In this document: positions 32,701 to 43,095 of the stretch, piece by piece
Position numbering within the stretch: the first letter of the stretch is position 1
Layout: each line of letters starts with the position of its first letter
Assembly (NCBI RefSeq): GCF_050624435.1
Contig: NC_134543.1
Span: forward strand, 123,890,475-123,954,474
Direction: 5' to 3'
DNA length: 64,000 nt
Origin: Tenrec ecaudatus
Taxonomy: Eukaryota; Chordata; Mammalia; Afrosoricida; Tenrecidae
Position numbers and translations under genes: made by a program
The notes under the pieces: model-generated
Told to the model about the DNA's origin: nothing
Databases searched by the model: none
Seen by the model: the letters and a program-made list of their open reading frames with translations, nothing else

Positions 32701-33359
32701 GTTTGTTAAAGTTCTGTGTTTGGAGTACGCTGTGCCCTAATGGGTGAGTGTGTAGACATGGGCGTGTGCAGACATGGGCATGTGGATGCATGAATGCAAG
32801 TGAGTGAGTTTTCACCAATGAGTGTGAGTGGGCATATGGGTGTGTGAGTGTGTGCAGGGCATGTGTACAGAATGTGAATGGGTATTAAAAGGTAGTGCAT
32901 GTGAACGTGGCTACATGATTGAATGTTGTATGAATAAGTATGTGTGAGTCTGAAATTGTGTGAATCAGGGTGAACCTGAGAATGAGTTGCTGTATTTGAA
33001 TAGGGACAGGATTGTAGTGATTATAGGAGTGTTAGAATGAGCTAGTTTATTAACAGTTATACTATGTCTGCAAACTCTATGCAGAGAAAAGCCATCTTCA
33101 TCCTGATTTGTGAAGTAACAGACTAGCTGTGGTTGGACATTGGGCAGTGACAAGGGGGGGATGGGAGAGGGTGAGGCTGGTTTGAACTAGTTAGGCTGCA
33201 GGTGACCTTGTCTGCTCTGTCACCCTCCTGTGTCCCCAGGGAATTACCAGCTTGATGTCCTGCACATGTCTCATACCGTAATTCCTCTTTTACAATGGAC
33301 ACGTTCACTTCTTTCTCATCGACTTCTCGGCAAACAGCTTTCCATAAACTCAAGTTTCT

Positions 33360-33770
33360 TTAACATTCTGGCACAGTCAGACATTCTATAATAAATTATT
33401 TAACTTTTTTCTGACTATTTGAAACGTATTCTGACGTTCTGAAACTTACTGTTTCCGTCTAAATTTAAACATTCACCGAATATGAAAATTGTATTAACTA
33501 AGTGTCAGCAAAGGGTTAAAGGTCTGCTGGGAGTCAGTTTTGCTGCATTGCATGCATAAAGATCGCTGCAATCACCAGCGGGGAGTTTAATGGCTTAGCC
33601 ATAAGGGAGAAATTGGTCATTTAATGTCTGACAAATCTACACAGTCAAGAAAGCAGAGTATTTGCTCAAAGTCAGTGGTTGGATGTTCTTTATGACCTGG
33701 CATCTATTTAGAGTTAAGCCCTGAGTGCTGGGGGTGGTGCACAGGCCTAAACAGATAACAATGGAACGAG
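33360..33770 (-). other. Provirus segment where pol should lie, unrecognised
   Basis: Between the protease remnant and the env part I recognise no reverse transcriptase, RNase H or integrase motif, and there is too little room for them. A large internal deletion is inferred. Confidence 0.5.
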
Positions 33771-33779
33771 ATCAGTGCA

Positions 33780-34100
33780 CCTTGGAGGGAGAGAGAGGGT
33801 TAAAGGAGTTGGGCTGTTTTTGCCTTAGAACTGTTTTAGGAGGGGTTGCAGGTAAAGGCAAATGAATGCTGACAAGCTGAGTGATTAAAGGCCTGGAGGG
33901 ATGACCATCAATCCCCATTACCAATACCGGAGAAGGGGAAGTTGGGTCCGAGAAGGAGGGGAGAACGAAAAGGCAGCTCCTGAGTTCACCAAAAAGGAAA
34001 CCAGCCGACCTGCTGTCTTGATCGTTACTCTGGGCTTGGCGGGGCGAGGGAAGGGTCACTGGGGTCATTGAGTCTGGGTTCCTTCGTCATCAATGGTGGC
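33780..34100 (-). pseudogene. Protease remnant with altered active site
   Basis: Following gag, the frame reads a retroviral aspartic-protease active-site context, but the catalytic D-T-G is N-S-G (codons at 33986-33978). Stops follow soon after. Loss of the catalytic Asp means it could not act as a protease. Confidence 0.65.
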
Positions 34101-34114
34101 TGGACTGAGTAGTG

Positions 34115-35685
34115 TTAATGGCGGTTCAAGGTCTGGAGGGACTGACCCTCCATGGCTGGGCGCCAAGAAGCTACTCCAGTGGCCCTGCTGACCACACGAT
34201 GGGCAAAGCTTAGTGGATGGTCAGGGAGGTGGGCAATGCTTAGCCCAGTGCCCTTCCTGGTCACATATGAAGCATAGTCCCGGTGGTGGGCAGTCAGAGT
34301 CACAGTTGACGTTGCTGCTTCCTGAAGTCTTTCTGACCCCTCCCTCCAGCCGGCCTCAGAGAGGCAGCCAAGACTTGGGCTCGCCAGCTCGCCTTCTGGC
34401 AGGCCCAGGATTGGTAAATGCCTCTGCCTATTCCTCTCGGGTGTTAACAACTTTAGATGCCATGTTTACCAGGTCACGGATGGGGCTCTGAGGGCCATCC
34501 ACTGACATCTTTTTAATGTCAGTGGCTATGTCATAAAACGAGTAGCTAGCACAGTAGTCCCCGCTGGAGAGGTAGGGTCTAGCCTAATGTACTCGGTTAA
34601 GGCTCCAGTTAGGCATGTGAGAAAAGCTGCCGGGTTCTCACCCAGATGCTGGGTAATTTCCTGCAGCTGGTCAAACTTTACTGCTTTGTGAGAAATGGCG
34701 TGTAAGCTGGCCAGAAAGCACTGCATTATGTGTTCCCGGCAGACCGTGCCTTCCCGTCCAACTTGGGTATCTATTTGATAGGTTCAATTTGACTCTTCCC
34801 TAGGAACTGCCTGAGGACCCACGGGCATGGTGGCATCTCTGAGATGGATCTGATCTGCATATTGCTGAGCGGCTGTTAAAACCCATTCTCGCTCATCAGG
34901 GCTGAGGGTGGAAGTGAGGACTACATAAAGGTCATGCCAGGTTAAGTCATAAGCCTGGGTGAGATATCAGAACTCCTTGATATATGTAGTGGGGCTATTA
35001 GAAAATGTTCCTAAGCACTTTTCTATCTGGGAGAGATTTGTGAGGGAAAATGGTGCATGGACCCTGATGGGGCCCTCCACTCCAGCTATCTCACGGAGAG
35101 GACAGATGTGATGTGACCTGGTGTGAGAAGCCATGGGGGAAGGTAGAGGGACCGGGGAAGGTGAAGAGGCAGAGGAGGGTTGAGGAGGAGAAGAAGGTTG
35201 AGGAGGAGTCTGACTAGGTTCTGGGCCTGAAAGGGTGGAAGGGAGTATGGTAGAGGATGGGTAGGTGGGAAGGACAATGCTTTCAGGGAGTCAGAAGGGG
35301 TAAGATCTGCGTGGGCAGCGGCGGAAAGTGATGGGAGTCTACTAGGAGCTGCCAGGGGTGACTGAGCAAGTAAGACCTGGGCTGGGTGACAGGTGGCACA
35401 TAAGGAAGGACAGGAGCAGAGGAAAAAGAAAGCTTGAACATTCGGAACCTCGGGCCATTTTTGAGTCCGGTGACAAAAACTGTCAAGGTCGCGGAGAATG
35501 TTGGAATCCAAAGTACCATCTGGCTAGCGCTACTCATTGTCCAATCGGTCTTGTGGCCACACTTGGTTACAGATAAAGACTAGATGCTTAGGGCAAATGT
35601 CCAGAGTTGGGCCCAGATTGGTGAACTTGGCAAGCAAGCACCTGAAAGGACTGTCCCTAGGGGCCTTAGACTGCGGGCTTCCCAT
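34115..35685 (-). pseudogene. gag pseudogene (matrix, capsid, nucleocapsid parts)
   Basis: The initiator ATG at 35685-35683 is followed by a Gly-Ser start suited to N-myristoylation. The frame stops after 51 residues at 35532-35530, with a second stop two codons later, and then stays open to 35086. Capsid sequence continues in another frame, with a block resembling the p30 C-terminal region at 34526-34726. A nucleocapsid zinc knuckle of CX2CX4HX4C type lies near 34225-34265. At least two stops and one frameshift inactivate it. Confidence 0.8.
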
Positions 35686-36193
35686 GGTGTCTCAAATTAC
35701 AGGAAGTAAGGCAGAGGAGAAGGGCATCCCCTGGTCCCTGTCCGCACCCGTCAGTCAGGAAATGGTCCAATAACCCTGAAGGCATCCTGATCAAAGTTAG
35801 GGACCCAGGGGAGAGTCCTGGACTCCTCAGAACAGGAAGGTTCCCTGGTGCAGGCCTGCGGCTTTGTCTAGCAGACAGGAACCTTAGATCAGTGAGAAAC
35901 ACAACAGGAGCCAAGAAGGAGAGGGGTCTAACCTTGTGGCTGGTACAATGGAGGTTGGTCAGCGTCCTTTGTTCAGAATGAAAAAGGGAGGAAGTAGATT
36001 TTATAGTAGTTCTGGGAGCAGGCACCACAGAGCTGCAAACACAAACCACACAAACAGGTAGAAAACACAGACACACTGTTTGCACTCTAGTCCAGTCAGA
36101 AGGTGCAGTGACTGCCAGGCCCAGTGCCAGGAGTCCTGTTAGCAGCAGAAATCCTAGAAAGTAAACACAGAAACAAAGGGCTGGGGACCACAT
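35666..36193 (-). other. Proviral leader open frame with hydrophobic N terminus
   Basis: A 175-codon frame lies between the primer-binding site and gag. Its first about 30 residues are strongly hydrophobic, with a second hydrophobic patch near residues 40-55. It overlaps the gag start in a different frame. It may be fortuitous. Confidence 0.35.
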
Positions 36194-36314
36194 GAGGGAA
36201 GATGGACACTAGAAACTGCCCTTACCGTCGCAACCCTTTCGGGGAAAGGCAGTTATTTCCAGCTCCTCTTAGTACTAGGGTAGAAGTATAAACTTCTTCC
36301 GTGGCACCCCCAAA

Positions 36315-36994
36315 TGGGGACCCTATGTTCCCATATGGGTTTGCTGGTCCCTGGTATCCAGAATGACAAACAAGACAGAACAAACACACAGAGAGATACT
36401 GACCAGAAGTTGCTCATCCAGACAGGCGTCAGAAGCTCAGGAAAGCAGCGGACAGGGCTATGCTCCAACCAGAGGGAGGTCGGGGAGGCACAGAGCCCCC
36501 TTTCCCACCTCTTCCGGGTTTTGGAACCAAGATGGGAGGCAAACTGAGGCACGGACAAAGGTAGAATTGAGACAAAGAACGTGGAATTGAGAGTGACTTT
36601 ATTAAAGATAGAGCTCCTGAGAAGAAGGGAGAGCAGAGAAAGGGACAGGAGCATCTTGAGCTCCAGAGCAGGTTCCTTGACCCAATGAGTTAGGTCAGGG
36701 AAAACGTGCCTATCAGCAGGGTGGTGGGATATTTGTAGGATTTGGGTCAGGGAAATACGCAAATGAGGTGAAGAGAGCTGATGGTGCTTGTGCCGATAAG
36801 GAGAAGGGAGGGTTCCTGGTGCTGCAGCTGCAGAGTCTGAGTCTTTCACAGACCAGCTTCTTGGAATGTGGGGGGAGAGCCTGTGCAGTCCAGCTCTGGC
36901 CTTGGGAGGCTGGGGGAAGGGCCACACAGTCTGGCAGGCTATCTTCCTGGAGAGCTGGGGGAAGGTGCTGCACAGACCAGACCCAGCCCAAACA
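36315..36994 (-). mobile_element. 5' LTR of endogenous retrovirus
   Basis: 680 bp, beginning TGTTTGGGCTGGG at 36994 and ending ...TCCCCA at 36315 on the minus strand (TG...CA ends). The AATAAA signal is at 36604-36599. Compared with the left LTR it carries an extra segment of about 45 bp near 36915-36962, bounded by a repeated CTGGGGGAAGG. Confidence 0.85.
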
Positions 36995-37410
36995 TATATG
37001 TCTCGAGTTCACATACAGACACATCATTATCAATTTGTATTAGAGAACCTTATAAATCATCCTCTTTGGGCATAAGGTCATTCTATTGACTGTGTCATTA
37101 ATTTTCCAGTGGCATCGAATTTAATACACATGGTTGAGGAAAGGAAATTACACAAGGCTGGCTTCAGAGTGCAATACATGAATTGTTGACTCTTGTAGAT
37201 TAAACTCTAGTGGCTATACAGCATTTGCCCAAACTGTGGAGGTTGGTGATAGGGCAAAGCATTCAATAACACTCATTCACAAATTCAGGACCATGCCTGC
37301 CAGATTAACATATAAGACTAGGGACTTAGCCATTTGTGCCACCAACTTCACAGGACCCAAATAGTTAAGTACCCCCACACGGACACACCCATAACTAATA
37401 AAGAACACTC
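36995..37410 (-). mobile_element. L1 remnant, right flank of the provirus
   Basis: Aligns by eye with 41093-41580: TTAGAGAACCTTATAAATCATCC versus TTAGAGAACATTATCAATCATCC, then AGATTAAACTCTAGTGG versus AGATTAAACTCAAGTGG. It is the continuation of the L1 interrupted by the provirus. Confidence 0.65.
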
Positions 37411-37919
37411 TTGATGTTCTTTAATGTGGCATTTTTGTATCCAAGAGACTATGAAGAAGCCTCTATCAAACCACGAGTTGAAAATCATTTGTGCTTCATA
37501 CACATAAAGGCTTTGTCAGGTTATAGTCATAAAAAGTATACCTTAACTATACCAGAAATACTTACTATTTCATTATCGTGTCCTAATATCACTTTGAACT
37601 GTGTTCATTGTGAGAAGGCAGACACCCCAAAAGAAGATTTTTATGTAATTTTTACGCACGTTAGTCCCGACCATATAATGGCCTATTTTGTTTCTAAATG
37701 AGAACCCTCAGTTTCAAAGATGCCTCTACCAATCAGAACCCTCCTTGGCCAAACTTAGCCACAAAGACACGCAGGCCCTCCCATCAAATGACAACCAAAC
37801 ATCACCACCAGGAGCCCAGCTCCCAAGGGGTCTAGCTGGTGTCCATTCGTCGGTTCTATGAGAGTCTTCCTGGAATGGGGCTGATCTATTCAACTAAAGC
37901 TCATCTTGTGATAAATCAC
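37411..37919. other. Unassigned, no gene seen
   Basis: A 96-codon plus-strand frame at 37411-37701 has no recognisable domain. Confidence 0.4.
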
Positions 37920-38394
37920 TGGGGTAGTTGCATAATCTGTTAACTTGAGACTATTAAGAGTGAAGGGGTGGAGTTTAGCCTGACAATCAGGTCACAGCTT
38001 GATGACCTCATTTGCAGGTGATAAGGAGATAAATAGCTCGCTGGAGGCAGGACACACACTCCCTGGGAGACATTCCTTTGGACAAGCCACATGGAGCTAT
38101 GCTGATGGCAGCCAGAGCCTTGTAGTTGGAAGGAGCCACGTAGAGATCCCTGCCAGCATTAAGATGCTTCCACTACCACTGGATCCACAAGACTTCAACC
38201 CACTGGTCTGTGATCTTCCTACACTCGGTGTCATTGCATGTGTTGTGTGAGTCTAAAGAAGAATTCATGTACTTGATCTGGACTGGGCTGGGATGTGTTC
38301 TTAACATACAACTGCTCTTTGATATGTAAAGTTCGCTCTTACACACATATGAGTATCTCTGGATTTGTTTCTCTAGTCGACCCAGACTAACACA
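37920..38394 (+). repeat. LTR-like interspersed repeat, family copy 3
   Basis: 475 bp. GGGGTAGTTGCATAATCTGT start, GGGTGGAGTTTAGCCTGACA, CTCCCTGGGAGACATTCC, GATCCCTGCCAGCATTAAG, GTGATCTTCCTACACTCGG, CTTGATCTGGACTGGGCTGG and terminal CCAGACTAACACA. It matches copies at 16061-16770 and 30629-31162. Confidence 0.72.
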
Positions 38395-38859
38395 TGATGG
38401 TACCTTGGGAGTGGGGTACCAGAGAAACAAATCATGGAGATGGAGAGTGGATGCTTCTTTGACTTCTGCCTCATGATGGTTTTTCTCGTTGGCTAGCCAG
38501 AAGTCATATCTGGCAATGCAGTCCATATACAGGGTTGGTTTCTGGAAAGAATATGGGGAGTTAAAGTTTCGATCATTTTCTTTGGTCATTGTCTTTGGTT
38601 ATCCCTGTGTGAAATGGCAAAAATGAATGTGACTAATGTATATTTTGAGCTCTGGGGACAAAAAATCACCCCTTGAATTTCTCAGAGCTACTTAGTGAAA
38701 ATGGCTGACAAAAAGGCTTGCCCTGGTTTGAGGCAATGCAGGCAGAGGCCTAAAGCAATATTTTGTATCAATGGAATAGTTTATTTAGATAAAGATTGAA
38801 ATGGACTGTTTTAAAATTTGAGTTTAGAACAAGTGATCTAAAATCAATGGTGAGGGGGC
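38395..38859. other. Unassigned, no gene seen
   Basis: I recognise nothing with confidence. Confidence 0.4.
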
Positions 38860-40010
38860 ATAGGATGCCAGATGGATCTTGATCAAGGGCAATGTAACCG
38901 AGAGGACTTACTGAAACCCAAATGAAAGTTGAGCAAGAGGAAAGTAAAAGAAAATAGAGGAAAGAACTAGGAGGCAAAGGGCATTTATAGAGGTCTAAAT
39001 ACAGGCATGTACCTATGTAAATATATTTATATATAATGATAGGGATATGTACACATACTATATGTTAAGTATTATGGTAGCAGACAGACACTGGTACTCT
39101 CTCAAGTACTCCTTCAATGCAAGAACACTTTGTTCTACTAACCCAGCATTCTGTGATGCTCAACTTCTCAACATGATCCCTGAAGACCAAATGGGTGTAT
39201 TAGCAAATGTGGTGAAGAAAGATGATGGTGCCCAGCTATCAAAAGATATAGCTTAAAGGTTTGAAGATAAACAAGCGACCATCTAGCTGAGAAACAACAA
39301 AATCCACATGGAAGAAGCACACCAGCCAGGTGATCATGAGATGTCGATGGGATCAGGTATCAGGCATCAAAGACCCAGAACAAAAAAATATATTGATATG
39401 AATGAGGGGGAGGGCGGTGTGGAGACTCAAAGCTCATCTGTAGACTATTGGACATCCCCTTACAGAAAGGTCACAAGGAAGAGACATGCCATTCAGGTTA
39501 TAGTATAGCACTGATGAAATGTACAACTTTCATCTAGTTCTTTGGTGCTTCCTTCCCCACCACTATCATGATCCAATTCTACCTTACAGATCTGATTAGA
39601 CCACACCATGTACACTGATACAGATAAGAGCTCAAAACACAGGGAATCCAGGACAGATAAACCCCTCAGGACCAATAATGGGAGTAGCGATGCCAGGAGG
39701 GTAAGGGTAAGATGTGGGGAGAAAAGGGGAACTAATCACAATGATCTACATATAACCCTCTCCCAGGGGAATGGACAACAGCAAAGTGAGTGAAGGGAGA
39801 CAGTGGTCAGTGGAAGACATGAAAAATAAATTTTTAAGGGTTTATGAGGAAGGGAGGGTAGGGCAGGGAGGGAATGAACTGATACCAAGGGCTCCAGCAG
39901 AAAGAAAATGTTTTGAAAATCATGATGGAAACATATGTACAAATGTGCTTGACACAATGGATGGATGGATAGATGGATTGGGATAAGAGCTATTCACATC
40001 CCTGGTTTAT
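38860..40010 (+). mobile_element. L1 LINE 3' end, plus strand
   Basis: Same block order as 26990-28062. It extends further upstream (AAAGAACTAGGAGGCAAAGG) and ends near GTGCTTGACACAATGGATGG and GGATTGGGATAAGAGCTATT at 39947-39993. The final AATAAA tail is absent or replaced. Confidence 0.82.
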
Positions 40011-40656
40011 ATTACAAGGAATTCGCCAAGAAGACTTAATCCAATTTCCCCTTTGCTTCAAAACAAAACAAAAAACTGATACAACTTTTAAATGAGTTGA
40101 AAGAGCGATCAAATAAGATGTTACATTCTATCCCAGTTATATCTACTATAATCATCTCTATAATGCACTCTGAGAACAAGGCTGTTCCTATTCCTGGCCT
40201 ATGGTCAGAGGGATTCCAACAAAGGCGTAATCCATGGGTAGAGTCTACAAATGGATTTTGGACATCTCTACTGTCACTTGTAGCCTCCTGAAAACCAGGT
40301 GTCACAATGTAAGCTCTGATATCATTCCTTCCTTGGATTCGGCTTATATTCTTTACAATCCTTGGGTCACACAGACTGGTGTGCTTCTTCCATGTGGACT
40401 TAGTTGACACTTCACTTGGATGGCTGCTTGCTTGAAAACAAGCCTTTAAGACCCCAGTAGTATTCTTTCTGAGAGCCGGGCACCATCTAGTTTCTTGGGC
40501 ACCCATATCTTCAGTAATCTCTTCATGAGGTATCAATCAAAATTATGTCATAAGAAAAAATAACTCTTTGTTCTTATATTGGGTCTAGAATTAAGTGTGA
40601 GCCCAAGATCTATTCATGTATCTGTGGTTTATATATGGCTCTGGTTCACCTTAGAG

Positions 40657-41084
40657 TTAGGTGGCCGGATGTCCCGCTTTGGGCGGGACAGTCCCGGTTT
40701 TTAACAATTTGTCCTGTGTCCCGCGGTGTTTTAAAAAAGTCTCGATTTTTGGAAAAATATGCACGACAAGCTAGGGACCGGCGGGAGAACGGGAAGGGAA
40801 TATATGGTTTTTGGCTGCCATGTGGCTATTTTGCTAGGATATGAGTTTTATATTATTTTTGTTAATTTTATAATGTTAAACTTTAATAATAATAACAAAT
40901 AATTATTGAAAACTGATTATCAAGCACTGCTTATCAAAGTTTGCACTGTTGATCAAAGTTTGCACTGTTGATCAGTTTTTAGAATTCTTATCAAGATTTT
41001 TAATGATTTTTAATCAAGAACAACCCCACCCCCTCTCCAGTCAATGGTGTCCCGCTTTACCAATGTTAAAATCTGGTCACCTTA
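40657..41084. mobile_element. Non-autonomous hAT-type element (428 bp)
   Basis: Imperfect terminal inverted repeats TTAGGTGGCCGGAT and TAAGGTGACCAGAT. The perfect 8-bp duplication CCTTAGAG at 40649-40656 and 41085-41092 is a hAT hallmark. The subterminal ATGTCCCGC and GGTGTCCCGCTTTACC are also inverted relatives. The interior is AT-rich with no transposase frame. The paralogous L1 near 37010 lacks it. It is clearly not SPIN, and I cannot name the family securely. Confidence 0.85.
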
Positions 41085-41180
41085 CCTTAGAGGCATCACT
41101 GTCATTTTATGTTAGAGAACATTATCAATCATCCCCCTGTGGCTTAAAGTAATTTTACTGATAGTTTCATTAATTTAGCC

Positions 41181-41374
41181 CAGCAGTTCTCAACCTGTGG
41201 TTGCGACCCCTTTGGTGGGTCGAATGACCCTTTCACAGGGGTCACCCGTTTCATAAGAGTAGCAAAATGACAGTTATGAAGTAGCAATGAAAATAATTCT
41301 ATGGTTGGGGGGTCACCACAACATGAGGGAACTGTATTAAAGGGTCGCAGCATTAGAAAGGTTGAGAACCAGTG
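41181..41374. mobile_element. SPIN non-autonomous hAT element, copy 2 (194 bp)
   Basis: Ends CAGCAGTTCTCAACC and GGTTGAGAACCAGTG. The perfect 8-bp duplication ATTTAGCC lies at 41173-41180 and 41375-41382. The internal blocks match the other copies. Confidence 0.95.
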
Positions 41375-41700
41375 ATTTAGCCAAAGGTACAGGATTTAAA
41401 ACAATTGAGAAAAGGCGATTATAAAGTATAAACTGACTATGCATGGCAACACATGGATGATTGCCTTGCACAGATTAAACTCAAGTGGTGGGATAGTATT
41501 TACACAAACCTTGTGGGTTGGTGATAAGGCAAACCTTCATTGACAGTGGCATAACCAAGTCTGCCCCATTAGTACAGATCTTAATAAAGCAAGGACAGGG
41601 TTACAATAGTAAGTATATGTTCATCCTGGCCTACCATTCATTGGGTACCTTAAAGGCAAGAGATCCAAGCCAAAGTCTGATAGCTATCAGTTCTACACTC

Positions 41701-42061
41701 TCATATAACAACTAGCTTCTCGCATTGCATAGTTTGGGCCTTAAGTCCAAGGATATAGGTGAGATTGAGGTAGAACCCCATTCGCTCAGTGGGTTTCCAC
41801 TCCACTTGGTGAGGTGTCCACACCAAGTCCTTCTGGTGTAGCCCATGAAGGATGCGGTACACCTGGTAAAAACAGGGTTTAAAGTCCCTGGCCTGAGTCA
41901 CCTCGGGCTGGATAGAAACCAGGTCAAAGGTGTCTAATTAGGAACAAAGTACCAGGCATATTCTCCCTTTGGGTTCTATATAAGTATTGTCAAGCATTTT
42001 TTTCCCTGATGGAAGGTTGATGAACCTTGTTTTCTACTAATAGAAATGTACTTACTAGATA
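41701..42061. other. Unassigned, probably old repeat
   Basis: I recognise no gene or named repeat. Confidence 0.35.
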
Positions 42062-42158
42062 CTCGAGTATAAGCTGACCTGAATATCAGCCGAGGCACCT
42101 AATCGTACCACACAAACTGCATTTAAAAATGTGCTGGAAAACTCAGCTTATACACGAG
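42062..42158. mobile_element. Mariner-like miniature element (97 bp)
   Basis: Terminal inverted repeats CTCGAGTATAAGCTGA and CTCGTGTATAAGCTGA differ at one position. The element is flanked by TA on both sides (42060-42061 and 42159-42160), the Tc1/mariner target signature. No coding capacity. The superfamily is inferred from the TA duplication alone. Confidence 0.7.
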
Positions 42159-42559
42159 TATATAGGTATTTCTCCAAGACATACATGCTCCCCACCCCCC
42201 CACTCCCCATTCTTGACTTAAATTTCCAGTAAGGTTTCCTTATCACTGTGGTAGGAGTGTGTCGATTTGGGGTGACCTTAGCACAAGCTAGTAAGGCAGC
42301 AACTACATAGTCATCTCCCTTGCTCCCCCTACCCCCACCCCCCGTTTTTGAAAAGCTGACTCCAGCTGACATGATGAGGGCTCCTCTGTCAGAGTGGTTT
42401 CTCAGATGCAGAGGCGGGTGACGTCTGGGTGCGCGGCAGGCTCTCTGCCCCTCGCTCAGCAGATCCGTTAGTGGACTGCCTGACTTGCCAACAAAAGCCT
42501 GCCTTCTTCTTGGTGTTTCCCCTGGGGGGAGAGGACTCAGACAACATTGTCCCTTATGG
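42159..42559. other. Unassigned, no gene seen
   Basis: Contains short C-rich runs near 42188-42206 and 42326-42345. A 141-residue minus-strand frame here shows no domain. Confidence 0.4.
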
Positions 42560-42977
42560 TTTATTAATTTCACACAGCATAATGGTTTCCGGGTCCCTCC
42601 ATGTCGTGAGATGTTTCATAGGTTTATCTGGTTTTTGGGGCGGGGGGATGCATAGTATTCCACAGTGTGTTTTGTATCAGTTTGTTTGAATCCATTCTTC
42701 TTCTGATGGGAATTTTGGCTGTTTCCGGCTTCATACTATTGTGAACTGGGCTTCAGTGAACATGGGAGAGCACACATCTGTTTGCGTGCTAGCTCTTATT
42801 TCTTTGGGCTCTCTGCCCAGCAAAGGTCTTGCTGGGTCATATGGTTTTTCTATTGCCAATTGTATTAGATATCACCATATTGCTTTCCACAATTGTTGTA
42901 CATATTTACAAGCCCACCAGAAGTGTATAAGACATCAGTCTCTCCACCCGCTCTCCAGCATTTGTTGTTCTCAGTGA
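42560..42977 (-). mobile_element. Ancient L1 3' UTR, minus strand
   Basis: Reverse-complement of the widespread mammalian L1 3' end: AGCATAATGGTTTCCGGGTC, CATAGTATTCCACAGTGTG, TTTGGCTGTTTCCGGCTTC, CTTGCTGGGTCATATGG and ATTGCTTTCCACAATTGTTG. Confidence 0.88.
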
Positions 42978-42979
42978 GA

Positions 42980-43095
42980 ATCTTCATGGAAACTGAATGC
43001 GTGCCTTTTCTCAATGAGCAGCTGGTGCGTTTGAACTGCCAGCCTTTCTTGTGAACAGCCAAGCGTTTAACCATTGGCCTATTACGGCTTCTTGT
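42980..43095 (-). mobile_element. AfroSINE-type SINE fragment, minus strand
   Basis: 'AGCAGCTGGTGCGTTTGAAC' then TGCCAGCCTTTCTTGTGAAC and AGCGTTTAACCATTGGCC match the 5' half in reverse complement. The tail half is missing. Confidence 0.7.

Larger units (their letters stand above)
32187..36314 (-). mobile_element. Internal region of a defective gammaretrovirus-like provirus
   Basis: Read on the minus strand: a tRNA primer-binding-like TGGGGGTGCCAC (36312-36301) two bases after the LTR, a 0.6-kb leader, then gag, a protease remnant, a gap where pol should be, and env TM remnants. About 4.1 kb is left where an intact element would have about 7-8 kb. Stops and frameshifts interrupt every gene, so it is not functional. 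The gene remnants are listed separately. Confidence 0.85.
40040..41700 (-). mobile_element. L1 remnant, minus strand, carrying hAT and SPIN insertions
   Basis: The left part (to about 40530) is reverse-complement L1 3' sequence with GGGTCACACAGACTGGTGTG, CTTCTTCCATGTGGACTTAG and CCTTTAAGACCCCAG. The right part aligns with 36995-37400. Two DNA transposons, at 40657-41084 and 41181-41374, interrupt it. Confidence 0.7.

Noticed and set aside
34115..34450. An intact proviral open frame antisense or alternative to the nucleocapsid
   Set aside because: The zinc-knuckle signature lies in a different frame of the same strand, so the listed frame is a shadow of a broken gag.
37411..37701. 96-codon frame as a candidate small gene
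   Set aside because: No domain, no start or splice context, and it lies between repeat remnants.
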